Assembly: GCA_028532815.1 (NCBI GenBank)
Contig: JAQQAS010000001.1
Location: 1 to 40,569 of the forward strand
Reading direction: 5' to 3'
Origin: Pleomorphochaeta sp.
GTDB taxonomy: Bacteria; Spirochaetota; Spirochaetia; Sphaerochaetales; Sphaerochaetaceae
Length of the DNA stretch: 40,569 nt
The notes below the pieces were generated by a model. It saw nothing but the letters and a program-made list of their open reading frames with translations, had not been told where the DNA came from and searched no databases. Below, piece after piece: positions 9,296 through 16,622 of the stretch. The stretch's first letter is position 1. Each line of letters begins with the position of its first letter. The position numbers and the translations under genes are program-made.

Positions 9296-9325
9296 TATCA
9301 GCCAAATATTATAATTTGGCTGATA
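9296..9325 (-). promoter_or_regulatory. Perfect hairpin between binding-protein and ATPase genes
   Basis: A perfect 12-bp stem (9296-9307 with 9314-9325) closes a 6-nt loop. It lacks a following T-run on the minus strand. A second small stem, TAGCC/GGCTA at 9336-9348, sits just before it. Such intercistronic hairpins often protect the upstream message from 3' exonucleases and keep the binding protein in excess over the transporter. That role is inferred. Confidence 0.6.
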
Positions 9326-9352
9326 ATTTTATCATTAGCCTTTGGCTATTAT

Positions 9353-10357
9353 TTAGAAACTGTATTCGCTAGCATTTGAAGCATCAACAATTAAAGGGTT
9401 GTTGAATAATATATTCATTCCGTCAACTACTGGTGAACCAATTCCAGGTATTTCCATACCTGTTTTAATTTCATCTTCTCTTCCATCTAAAATCATTTTA
9501 GCTATATAAACCATGGCATAAGAAGCATCTCCACTTGACCAAAGAACACATAAGTCCATTGCTCCATCTTCTAAGAATGTTGCTGCTTCTTTAGGACTAG
9601 TTGTACCAATAACAGATACGTTATCATTTAATCCTTTTTCACGAAGAGCTTGTCCAGCCCCAGGACCCCCTTGAGAACCAAATGCTAAGATACCTACCAA
9701 ATTTGGATGGACAGTTAATAATTCAAGTGTTTTTTGTCTTGAAGCATTTCTATCTTCAGATACAGGGAATTTCGTATCAACCATTTTCATATTGGGGTAT
9801 TTTGCTTTTTGTCTTGCTACTGCTGCATCAGCCCAAATATTATGTGCAGGAACAGTTAGTGATCCAACATATACAGCGTATTCGCCTTCTTCTCCACAAC
9901 GAGCTGCTAATTCATCCATCATTCTTTCGCCAAATTTAATATTGTCTATCATTTCAATATCATAATCAGCTTCTGGTTGATCTGGAGATTCGTGAGTTAA
10001 AACAACAATTCCTTTTTCTCTTGCTTTTTTAAAAGACGGGATACAAGAGTTTGCATCGTTTGGTACTACTAATAGAGCGTTTACTCCTTGGTTAATTGAA
10101 TCTTCAATTAATCTTACTTGTTGTGCTTCATCAGCAGCGGCAGGAGCTTGCATGTAAACTTCTACTCCAAAATCTTCTCCAGCTTTTTGGCTATCTTCAT
10201 CGTAAGGGATAAACCAAGCTGCCTTTAATTTTGGGATAGTTACCATAGTATACTCCCCATCTGCATCTTGTTGTTCTGATTCTGTAGAACCTTGGGCAAA
10301 AATAAATCCTTGTGCTAGTATTACTAATGTTAAAAGTGTAAGTAATATTTTTTTCAT
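9353..10357 (-). CDS. Periplasmic sugar-binding protein of the ketose importer
   Basis: Captures the sugar outside the inner membrane and delivers it to the two permeases. Residues 1-21 form a signal peptide ending in IFA before QGSTES, a mature N-terminus common in Spirochaetales. The rest is a type I periplasmic-binding fold (Peripla_BP_4); the segment around residues 40-100 resembles LsrB and RhaS more than ribose-specific RbsB. It is 334 aa. AGGAGG upstream is the strongest ribosome site of this operon. It lies third in the transcript, after the SIS and VOC genes, and is followed by a stabilising hairpin. The ligand is unknown. Confidence 0.92.
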   Translation of the reverse strand: MKKILLTLLTLVILAQGFIFAQGSTESEQQDADGEYTMVTIPKLKAAWFIPYDEDSQKAGEDFGVEVYMQAPAAADEAQQVRLIEDSINQGVNALLVVPNDANSCIPSFKKAREKGIVVLTHESPDQPEADYDIEMIDNIKFGERMMDELAARCGEEGEYAVYVGSLTVPAHNIWADAAVARQKAKYPNMKMVDTKFPVSEDRNASRQKTLELLTVHPNLVGILAFGSQGGPGAGQALREKGLNDNVSVIGTTSPKEAATFLEDGAMDLCVLWSSGDASYAMVYIAKMILDGREDEIKTGMEIPGIGSPVVDGMNILFNNPLIVDASNASEYSF

Positions 10358-10393
10358 ATCTAATTTTCCTCCTTTAGAAATAATGATATTTAA

Positions 10394-10873
10394 TTAATTT
10401 TCTGGATAACGAGCAATTGGTTCTGGTATTTTACCAGCATTTCCAATTTCTATAACGCAACCTATATCGTTCTCTGTGGAAAGATAATAAAATTCATCCT
10501 CACCAACTCTTCCACTTTGAATTACTTTGTAACCTTTTGATTCAAGTCTTTTAATTTCTTTTTTACAATCCTTGTAGTATCTTTTGAAATGTTGAAGTCC
10601 ATCTCTATTGCCAGTTTTTTCTAAGAACTCATTATAAATACTATATCCATCAAGTGGTTGCATTAATTCATATTGTATAGACCCCACCCAACATACTGCA
10701 AGTTTATATCTTTGAGTATTTGGTTTGCCTCTATACATAGAATCTTTTACAAATTCTGGTCCATATTCATAAATATCCCAAGGTCCAATTCCAAAATCTT
10801 CATAAAGATGTCTCATTGTTTTGTTAATGTCTTTTACAACTTCTGCAATTTGACAAATATCTCCATCTTTCAA
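10394..10873 (-). CDS. VOC (glyoxalase/epimerase) superfamily protein 1
   Basis: Single-domain metal-binding protein of the vicinal-oxygen-chelate fold. The four expected ligand positions read Q8 (CQIAEV), E69 (QYELMQP), H95 (GLQHF) and E142 (VIEIG). The start is TTG at 10873, supported by GGAGG seven bases upstream. It is clearly paralogous to the divergent gene at 11684-12196, sharing a YGPE block, the (E/F)xxQPxDGxSI block and the QH segment. VOC proteins include methylmalonyl-CoA epimerase, glyoxalase and dioxygenases, so the reaction cannot be named. Operon context suggests work on the imported sugar or on a reactive aldehyde made from it. Confidence 0.8.
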   Translation of the reverse strand: MKDGDICQIAEVVKDINKTMRHLYEDFGIGPWDIYEYGPEFVKDSMYRGKPNTQRYKLAVCWVGSIQYELMQPLDGYSIYNEFLEKTGNRDGLQHFKRYYKDCKKEIKRLESKGYKVIQSGRVGEDEFYYLSTENDIGCVIEIGNAGKIPEPIARYPEN

Positions 10874-10885
10874 TTTTATTCCTCC

Positions 10886-11461
10886 TTAATTTTTTGCAAA
10901 ACTTCGACTTATTCCTTCAAGATTTGTATGCCTTTTATGCATAGCTTCAATATCTATATTGTTTTGTTTAATTATCATCTGTACTATTATATCTGTAAAT
11001 AGAAACATAGCTTGTTCTAAAAGAGTAGCCATTGGTTGTATTGATTTAACTTCTGTACCATATCCAAAGATTTGTCCTGGGATTGTAACTGAAAAATCAG
11101 CCATTTGTCCTTGTTCATTTTCAGGATGTGGACCTACGATTCCAATTCTTGCATTGGCTTCCTTTGCACATTTAATGATATTCATCTCAACATTTGTAAC
11201 ACCACATAAATCTAGAAGTAAATCTCCTTCTCCAATGCAAGGTGTAGTCGTGTCGTATACTACATAAACATCAAATCCCATATGTTTTAATCGCATAGCA
11301 AACCCTCTCATAGAAAGAGCCATTCTTCCCATTGCATAGAGTTGTATTGTATTTGCTTTATTTATTTCATCTATTAAAGTATTAATCTCAGAAATATCAA
11401 TTTGATCAAGAACTGTTTTATTTTCGTTGATAACAATATCAACTAGATTTGTATAATTCAT
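10886..11461 (-). CDS. SIS-domain protein resembling 6-phospho-3-hexuloisomerase, altered site
   Basis: Alpha-beta sugar-phosphate isomerase fold of 191 aa. GFAMRLKHMGFDVYVV near residues 53-68, followed by the DTTTP and GEGDLL blocks, is highly characteristic of 6-phospho-3-hexuloisomerase (HxlB). Both loops that normally bind the phosphate with serines are changed: GRSG reads GRMA at 45-48 and SGSGET reads CGVTNV at 86-91. No hexulose-phosphate synthase is nearby. AGGAG precedes the ATG at 11461. It is the first gene of the ketose-import operon, transcribed from the divergent promoter region. It may isomerise an unphosphorylated or different sugar, or act as a sensor. Fold sure, function open. 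Confidence 0.82.
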   Translation of the reverse strand: MNYTNLVDIVINENKTVLDQIDISEINTLIDEINKANTIQLYAMGRMALSMRGFAMRLKHMGFDVYVVYDTTTPCIGEGDLLLDLCGVTNVEMNIIKCAKEANARIGIVGPHPENEQGQMADFSVTIPGQIFGYGTEVKSIQPMATLLEQAMFLFTDIIVQMIIKQNNIDIEAMHKRHTNLEGISRSFAKN

Positions 11462-11499
11462 CTACATATCTCCTAAAAATTTTGAGTAGAACTGTAATT

Positions 11500-11529
11500 A
11501 TGGTAATATCATAAATGTGAATTTGTCAA
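11500..11529 (-). promoter_or_regulatory. Promoter and operator A of the ketose-import operon
   Basis: On the minus strand, TTGACA (11529-11524) is followed 15 bases on by TATTAC (11508-11503). The spacing is short but the -35 box is consensus. The palindrome ATGGTA-A-TATCAT at 11500-11512 covers the -10 box. It matches the palindrome over the opposite promoter at 11628-11640 with one arm mismatch, so one regulator probably controls both directions. Confidence 0.55.
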
Positions 11530-11608
11530 CAAAAATGTTTATAATTTTAACATTTCAATGTTATTGAGTTTTTAAAATGATATAAAATGTTTATATTTAA
11601 ACAAATAA

Positions 11609-11640
11609 TTTACAATTGTGATTAATTATGATATTATCAT
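11609..11640 (+). promoter_or_regulatory. Promoter and operator B of the VOC-DeoR operon
   Basis: TTTACA at 11609-11614 and TATTAT at 11632-11637 are 17 bases apart. The perfect palindrome ATGATA-T-TATCAT at 11628-11640 overlaps the -10 box, a repressor position. The regulator two genes downstream (DeoR family) is the natural candidate to bind it. Binding is inferred. Confidence 0.55.
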
Positions 11641-11683
11641 TAAAAGATTATTTTTTTTAAATTCAATTTTTCTGGAGAAACTT

Positions 11684-12196
11684 ATGTATAATCTTCTTTC
11701 AAAAAGTATTGGACAGATTGCTTTTGTGACACCAAACTTAGATGACACTATTAAAACATATTATGATAAATTTAATATTAAAGATTGGGAAGTTTATTAT
11801 TACGGCCCAGAATTGTTAAATTTAATGAAATATAAAGGCCAAAACTCTTCCTTTAATTTGAAGATTGGTTTAACATACTTTGGTCGAACCCGAGTAGAGT
11901 TTATTCAACCTGTTGATGGTGATTCAATTCATAGAGATTTTTTGAAAGAACATAAATATGGTGTTCAGCATCTTGGTATTTATGTTGATTGTTTAGAAGA
12001 AGAAAAAAAAATTGCTATAAAAGAAGGCTTTGACATAGTAATGGAAGGTGCTGGTTTTGGGATGGATGGGGATGGACATTTCGCATATTTAGATACCATT
12101 GAAAAATTTGGTGTAATATATGAAATTATTGAAAGACCAATACAGAAGAAACTTCCAACATATATTATATCTAAGGAAACTTTTTATCATGAATAG
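11684..12196 (+). CDS. VOC (glyoxalase/epimerase) superfamily protein 2
   Basis: Paralogue of the VOC protein at 10394-10873. Ligand positions read Q11 (GQIAFV), E72 (RVEFIQP), H96 (GVQHLGIYV) and E147 (IYEIIE). I start at the ATG at 11684, just after CTGGAGAAA; the frame stays open to 11618, but that part lies over the promoter and encodes nothing conserved. The 170-aa protein overlaps the following DeoR gene by 8 bases, so the two are probably translationally coupled. Substrate unknown; context links it to the ketose operon. Confidence 0.8.
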   Translation: MYNLLSKSIGQIAFVTPNLDDTIKTYYDKFNIKDWEVYYYGPELLNLMKYKGQNSSFNLKIGLTYFGRTRVEFIQPVDGDSIHRDFLKEHKYGVQHLGIYVDCLEEEKKIAIKEGFDIVMEGAGFGMDGDGHFAYLDTIEKFGVIYEIIERPIQKKLPTYIISKETFYHE

Positions 12197-12944
12197 AAGA
12201 CAAGAACAAGAGTTACAATTGCTAAAAGAAAATCATTTTTTATCAGTAAAGCAACTATCTGAAAAGATGCAAGTGTCAGAAATGACTATTAGACGAGATA
12301 TTCAGTATTTAGATAAAAAAAAATTGGCAAAGCAAGTATTTGGTGGAATTAAGACTGTTCCTATTATTGCTAATTATGATAGAGATTTGGAATTAACTAT
12401 CAATCGAGAACAAAAAATTAAAATCGCTAAATTTGCCGCTAAATTGGTGAAAGATGGAGATATTGTTTTTTTTGATACAGGAACAACAGTTGAGTTGATT
12501 GCAGAATATTTAGACAAAGATTTAGAATGTACATTTATCACGTTTTCTCTCCCAGTAATAAATAAATTGCAGAAATTGAAGAAAAGTACTTTAATAGTTT
12601 GTGGAGGAAAATATTCTCAAAAATCTAATTCCTTTATTTCAAATGAACAAGCTCTTGAAATTGATAAATATCGCGCAAATAAAGCTTTCATTGGTATTAC
12701 CGGTTTTGATTATGAATTGGGTGTTACTTGTAGTTATATTGATGAGAAGTCTCTTAAGCATGCTTTAGTGACAAATAGTAAAGAAGCCATAATTGTTACA
12801 GACTCTAGTAAATTTGGGAATGTTAGTACTTGTATTTTTGGGAGAGCTGATGAATTTGATAAAGTTATTACTGATGCCAATATTCCTAATGAATATAAAT
12901 TATTTTTAGAAAATCTGGGAGTTGAAATTATAATAATAACTTAA
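12189..12944 (+). CDS. DeoR-family transcriptional regulator 1
   Basis: Sugar-phosphate-responsive repressor. The winged helix spans about residues 1-55, with the recognition helix in QVSEMTIRRDIQYL. The C-terminal DeoR sensor domain shows DTGTT near residue 97 and the NKAFIGITGFD and IIVTDSSKFG blocks. The start is the ATG at 12189 inside the end of the VOC gene, nine bases after AAGGAAA; the longer frame from 12120 would duplicate VOC coding sequence. That gives 251 aa, the usual length. Its stop overlaps the convergent transaldolase stop by 4 bases. It probably binds the two matched palindromes at 11500-11512 and 11628-11640. Confidence 0.9.
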   Translation: MNRRQEQELQLLKENHFLSVKQLSEKMQVSEMTIRRDIQYLDKKKLAKQVFGGIKTVPIIANYDRDLELTINREQKIKIAKFAAKLVKDGDIVFFDTGTTVELIAEYLDKDLECTFITFSLPVINKLQKLKKSTLIVCGGKYSQKSNSFISNEQALEIDKYRANKAFIGITGFDYELGVTCSYIDEKSLKHALVTNSKEAIIVTDSSKFGNVSTCIFGRADEFDKVITDANIPNEYKLFLENLGVEIIIIT

Positions 12945-13618
12945 AAATCTAGTATATTTTTATTTCCATATATTTTTTCCCAATCATTTTTAAAATCTAT
13001 AATAGTTTTTTCAACTAAAATATTATTAATAAAGCTCTTCAAAATTTCATCTGATACAGTACACGCTTGTGCTCCATTTGCGAAAGCAGAAACAACTTGA
13101 TTTGTGTTTTTGAAAGATGCTGCTAAGATTTTTGTTTCATTATTAATAATTTGTGGCAATTTTGCTAAATCATATATTATTTCATTAGCAGATCCATTAT
13201 TATTTTCAATTCGATTGTAATATATAGCGATATATTTTGCCCCTGAAAGAGCACTTAGTACACCTTGCATGGTCGTATATATAGCTGTTGCCGTGATGTT
13301 GAATCCATGGGTGCTGAGAAAATTTATAGCCCTGATTCCATCTTTTGTAGCAGGTATTTTTATGTAAATATCATTTCCCAATATAGCTTGGATTTTATTA
13401 GCTTCTTTTACAATACTATCATAGTCTTCAGATATAACTTGAACATGTAGTTTTTTCGTATTAGATAGTATATTTTTTATTTCTAATAAATGTTCAAATA
13501 GATTAACTTTATTTTCTTTTGCTATAATCGAAGGGTTGGTAGTAACCCCTGTGATGGGACACCAAGATATATTTTCTTTTATTAAATCTATATTACTATT
13601 ATCTAAATAAATTTCCAT
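12941..13618 (-). CDS. Fructose-6-phosphate aldolase / TalC-type transaldolase
   Basis: Small class I aldolase-fold enzyme of 225 aa. Schiff-base lysine K87 lies in IYIKIPAT, and Y133 and R136 in IAIYYNRIE match the active-site tyrosine and arginine of FSA. TGVTTNPSII at 23-32 is the family N-terminal motif, and AASFKNTNQV is also conserved. It could exchange dihydroxyacetone between sugar phosphates or cleave fructose-6-phosphate; FSA and TalC transaldolases cannot be separated safely by eye. GGAG lies six to seven bases before the ATG, inside the end of the kinase gene, which it overlaps by 20 bases. It is the last gene of its operon. Confidence 0.88.
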   Translation of the reverse strand: MEIYLDNSNIDLIKENISWCPITGVTTNPSIIAKENKVNLFEHLLEIKNILSNTKKLHVQVISEDYDSIVKEANKIQAILGNDIYIKIPATKDGIRAINFLSTHGFNITATAIYTTMQGVLSALSGAKYIAIYYNRIENNNGSANEIIYDLAKLPQIINNETKILAASFKNTNQVVSAFANGAQACTVSDEILKSFINNILVEKTIIDFKNDWEKIYGNKNILDF

Positions 13619-15065
13619 TGGTAACTCCTGTTTTTTTAGGTAGAAAATATTTAATGTTCATTTCGTCCTTTAATAAGGATAGTCCTTCACTAATGTTTTG
13701 TGTTTCGCCCATAGCTATCATTTGCATATTAATGTTCCCTAATGAAGATGCTTCGGATGGCCCAGCGACTACTTTTAGATTACATTCGTCTGCTGTCATT
13801 TGATTTAAAATCCAATTTTTTGAGCCACCACCAACAATATGTATTTTGTCAAAAGTTATATTTGTTATTTTTTGCAGCTCTATTAAGGTGTCTTTATAAG
13901 TTTTTGCTAATCCTTTATATACTGCGATCATATATTGTCCTTCATTCTTAGGGATCTTTTGATTGTTTATTTTGCACCATTTATCAATTCTATCTAGCAT
14001 TGGACCGCCAATAGAGTTTGGGGGCAGGAAAACTTCTGCGAGAGGATTAATTATCCCTTCAAAATCTTCTTCTTTATTTGTCATCTTATCTAGTCTTTCA
14101 AAGCTTGTATCTTTGCCCATATCTTTCCAACATTTTATACATTCATGCTGAATTAACATTCCCATAACATTTCTTAATAGTCTAATACTGCCATTTGCTG
14201 TAGCTTCGTTTGTAAATCTTTTCTTGTATGCCTCAAGTGTTACAATTGGTTCTTTTAAAAAACACCCAACAAGTGACCAGGTTCCACTAGAAATAAACAT
14301 TGTGTTTTTTTCTGAGCCATCCATTATTGTAGAAACAGCTGATGCAGTATCATGCTCAGCACAATTTATAAATACAATCTTAGAATCAATACCTAGTTCT
14401 TTAGCAACTTCTGGTAGAATTTCACCGCGGATAGTTCCAGAATTAACCAAAGGGGAAAATATGCTTTTTGGAAAGTCTAAGGCCTCAATAATTTCCCAAT
14501 TCCACTCCTTAGTGAAAGGATTGTATAGTTGAGTTGTACTAGCATGTGTTCTTTCACTCTCCATAATCCCTGTAAACCAATATCCAAATAAATCTGGTAT
14601 TGATAAATAATGTTTGACACAAGAAAATAATTGTGGTCGATTTATTTTAGTTTCATACAGTTGATAGATTGTATTAAAAGACTCTTTATCAATTCCAGTC
14701 ATTTTAAATATTTTTTCTTCTCCACCAACTTTTTCAATCACTTCCTCCATTACAGACAAAGTTCTTGGGTCTCTAAAATGAGATGGTAGTGTTAATAATT
14801 GTCCTTTTTCATCTAGTAAACCGTAATCAACTCCCCAAGTATCGAAACCAATTGAAGTAATTTCTTTTCCATATTTTTTATAGGCAAGCTTCAATCCAGT
14901 TTTAATTTCTTGAAACATTGATAATATTTCCCAATATACATTTTTATTTATTACTCCATAACGAGTATCAAAGTTATAGATATTGTCTAAACCTTGATTT
15001 GCTCCTCCTACTGAGATTCTTCCATGTGATCCGCCTAGATCAATTGCAACATGTAATTTGTTCAT
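13599..15065 (-). CDS. FGGY-family ketose kinase, rhamnulokinase-like
   Basis: Phosphorylates a ketose, in rhamnulokinase at O1. Motifs follow RhaB: DLGGSHGR at the N-terminus, GFDTWGVDYGLL at 73-84, HFRDPRT near 96-102, the catalytic base D239 in AEHDTASAV, and GGGSKN in the ATP-binding half. The 488-aa length is typical. GAGG precedes the ATG; the gene lies 12 bases after the DeoR gene and overlaps the transaldolase. No rhamnose isomerase is encoded in the window, so L-rhamnulose may not be the substrate. A ketose produced by the 3-epimerase at 4857-5717 is a reasonable alternative. Confidence 0.88.
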   Translation of the reverse strand: MNKLHVAIDLGGSHGRISVGGANQGLDNIYNFDTRYGVINKNVYWEILSMFQEIKTGLKLAYKKYGKEITSIGFDTWGVDYGLLDEKGQLLTLPSHFRDPRTLSVMEEVIEKVGGEEKIFKMTGIDKESFNTIYQLYETKINRPQLFSCVKHYLSIPDLFGYWFTGIMESERTHASTTQLYNPFTKEWNWEIIEALDFPKSIFSPLVNSGTIRGEILPEVAKELGIDSKIVFINCAEHDTASAVSTIMDGSEKNTMFISSGTWSLVGCFLKEPIVTLEAYKKRFTNEATANGSIRLLRNVMGMLIQHECIKCWKDMGKDTSFERLDKMTNKEEDFEGIINPLAEVFLPPNSIGGPMLDRIDKWCKINNQKIPKNEGQYMIAVYKGLAKTYKDTLIELQKITNITFDKIHIVGGGSKNWILNQMTADECNLKVVAGPSEASSLGNINMQMIAMGETQNISEGLSLLKDEMNIKYFLPKKTGVTNGNLFR

Positions 15066-15077
15066 TATAAACCTCTA

Positions 15078-15839
15078 TTATATTTCTGCTATAATTACTT
15101 CAACACCTTGTTTATTAGCTTCGTTAATAAAACTTTTAGGACAATTTGAATCTGAAACAATAGTTGATAATTCAGTAAGTGATAATATCTTGAATAATGC
15201 TTTAATACCTATTTTAGTTGAATCTACTAAAAGTATCGTTTTAGAAGCATTTTGAGACATTTTTCTAAGTAATTGTGAGTTTTCTTCCATAGCAGTTGAA
15301 ACTCCAAAATCAGAAGATACTCCATCTGCACCAATAAATAAAACATCTACAAAATAATTATTAACTTGCTCAATAGCATTAGCTCCAACATTAGCATCTA
15401 ATAATGGATAATATTTACCTCCAATAAAATTAATCTCAAAATTCGATGTATTTTTGCATACTTCTAATGTTTGAAATGAATTTGTAACTATTTTTATCCC
15501 AATTTTATTAGTTAAAAAAGTAGGAACCAGTGCAGCTGTACTGCCTTGACATATCATTATTGAATCATTGTCATCAATTAATGTCGCAGCTTTTTTAGCG
15601 ATTGCATTTTTTTCTTTCAGTTTTTTCTTAAATCGAAATTGCATAGGAACATTTAAGTTATTATAAACTTTTCCATTGCTACGATAAATTAGCCCTTTAG
15701 TTTCTAAAAATCTTAGTTCTGTTCTTATCGTAACAACAGATAGTGCTAGTCTTGTGCTAATTTCTGTAACCGGTAAACCTTCTTGTCCTTCTAACATGTC
15801 AAGGATTAAATTTTGCCTTTTACTAAATATATTTTCCAT
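15078..15839 (-). CDS. DeoR-family transcriptional regulator 2
   Basis: Winged-helix domain at about residues 1-55 (recognition helix in LALSVVTIRTELRFL) and a DeoR sensor domain with the FIGADGVSSDFG and TILLVDSTKIG blocks; 253 aa. Its ATG directly follows the stop of the class II aldolase gene and no ribosome site is obvious, so translation probably depends on coupling. It is encoded inside the operon it likely controls. The paired CGAAAA repeats at 16510-16555, upstream of the aldolase gene, are the best candidate operator. Confidence 0.9.
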   Translation of the reverse strand: MENIFSKRQNLILDMLEGQEGLPVTEISTRLALSVVTIRTELRFLETKGLIYRSNGKVYNNLNVPMQFRFKKKLKEKNAIAKKAATLIDDNDSIMICQGSTAALVPTFLTNKIGIKIVTNSFQTLEVCKNTSNFEINFIGGKYYPLLDANVGANAIEQVNNYFVDVLFIGADGVSSDFGVSTAMEENSQLLRKMSQNASKTILLVDSTKIGIKALFKILSLTELSTIVSDSNCPKSFINEANKQGVEVIIAEI

Positions 15840-16475
15840 TTATGGCCAATTATTTAATATTTCGCATTTATCATCACTTAGTGTATGGCTTCCTGGAATA
15901 TTTTTACATATAATTTGCATTTTTGCTGCTCTTTCTAGTAATTCCAATTTATCAAACGCTAGAAGTAATGTAGGGGCTGTAGTGATTGCTCCATGATTTT
16001 CCATTAGTAGTACCGTATTTTCTTTCATTTGATTTGATACTGCAATGGCCAATTCTTCTGTTCCCATTAGTTTATAAGGAACATTGACAATATCTCTAAT
16101 TACCCAATATGCTTCAGCCGTATATCTTGCTGTTAGTTGGCATTCTAATGACGTGCTAAAACTACTTGCATAAATAGGATGTGCATGAACAACTGCGTTC
16201 ATGTCAGGGCGTGCTAAAAGAGTTCGGCGGTGCATATCAGTCTCGATACTCAGCTTGAGATTAGGAGTCATATTTTTGCCATCAAATCTTACAATAGCAA
16301 TCTGTTCTGGTTTAAGTTTTCCCTTATCCAGAGCTGTTGGGGTGATACAGAAATATTCATCGTTAAGCTTGAGAGATATGTTACCTCCACTTGCTGTTGT
16401 TAGATGTCTGTCGTACAATCTTACCATAAAATCCGCTACGGATTTTCTTTCATTATAAAATTTATTAATATCCAT
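15840..16475 (-). CDS. Class II sugar-phosphate aldolase (L-fuculose-1-phosphate type)
   Basis: Zinc aldolase/epimerase superfamily member of 211 aa, expected to cleave a ketose-1-phosphate into dihydroxyacetone phosphate and an aldehyde. TTASGGNIS at 26-34 binds phosphate, E78 (IETDMH) is the catalytic acid-base, and H97, H99 (VHAHP) and H161 (ENHGA) are the zinc ligands. I start at the ATG at 16475; the frame runs up to a TTG at 16493. Neither start has a clear Shine-Dalgarno site, unusual in this window. It leads an aldolase-DeoR-kinase-transaldolase operon. L-fuculose-, rhamnulose- and ribulose-phosphate specificity cannot be told apart here. Confidence 0.85.
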   Translation of the reverse strand: MDINKFYNERKSVADFMVRLYDRHLTTASGGNISLKLNDEYFCITPTALDKGKLKPEQIAIVRFDGKNMTPNLKLSIETDMHRRTLLARPDMNAVVHAHPIYASSFSTSLECQLTARYTAEAYWVIRDIVNVPYKLMGTEELAIAVSNQMKENTVLLMENHGAITTAPTLLLAFDKLELLERAAKMQIICKNIPGSHTLSDDKCEILNNWP

Positions 16476-16509
16476 ATACCAACGATACCACAAAAAAATA
16501 AAATTGCAA

Positions 16510-16555
16510 CGAAAAAAACGAAAAAATAATAATATTAATACGAAAATTGCGAAAA
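16510..16555 (-). promoter_or_regulatory. Two pairs of CGAAAA direct repeats, probable DeoR operator
   Basis: CGAAAA occurs at 16510, 16519, 16541 and 16550. The members of each pair are 9 bases apart and the pairs 31 bases apart. Read on the minus strand they are TTTTCG repeats ahead of the aldolase gene. DeoR-family operators are often short direct repeats rich in TTTCG-like words, and a DeoR gene follows in the operon. Confidence 0.5.
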
Positions 16556-16585
16556 TAATGATTTTGTATCTAGGTAACTATGCAT
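16535..16585 (-). CDS. Possible 16-codon leader ORF
   Basis: An ATG at 16585 follows TAAGGAGT by about 12 bases and opens a 16-codon frame, MHSYLDTKSLFSQFSY, that stops within the CGAAAA repeat region. It lies between the FGGY kinase and the aldolase gene. The spacing is long and nothing marks it as conserved, so it may be chance. It is noted because the downstream aldolase has no ribosome site of its own. Confidence 0.18.
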   Translation of the reverse strand: MHSYLDTKSLFSQFSY

Positions 16586-16622
16586 TTTAATATTTAACTC
16601 CTTAAACATTTATAATTTTTAC

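Noticed and set aside
10886-11461. A ribulose-monophosphate (formaldehyde) pathway gene
   Set aside because: The SIS protein resembles hexuloisomerase, but no hexulose-phosphate synthase is present, the phosphate loops are altered, and the context is ketose import.
13599-16475. A standard L-rhamnose or L-fucose operon
   Set aside because: Kinase and aldolase types fit, but no rhamnose or fucose isomerase is encoded and a 3-epimerase and transaldolase are present instead.
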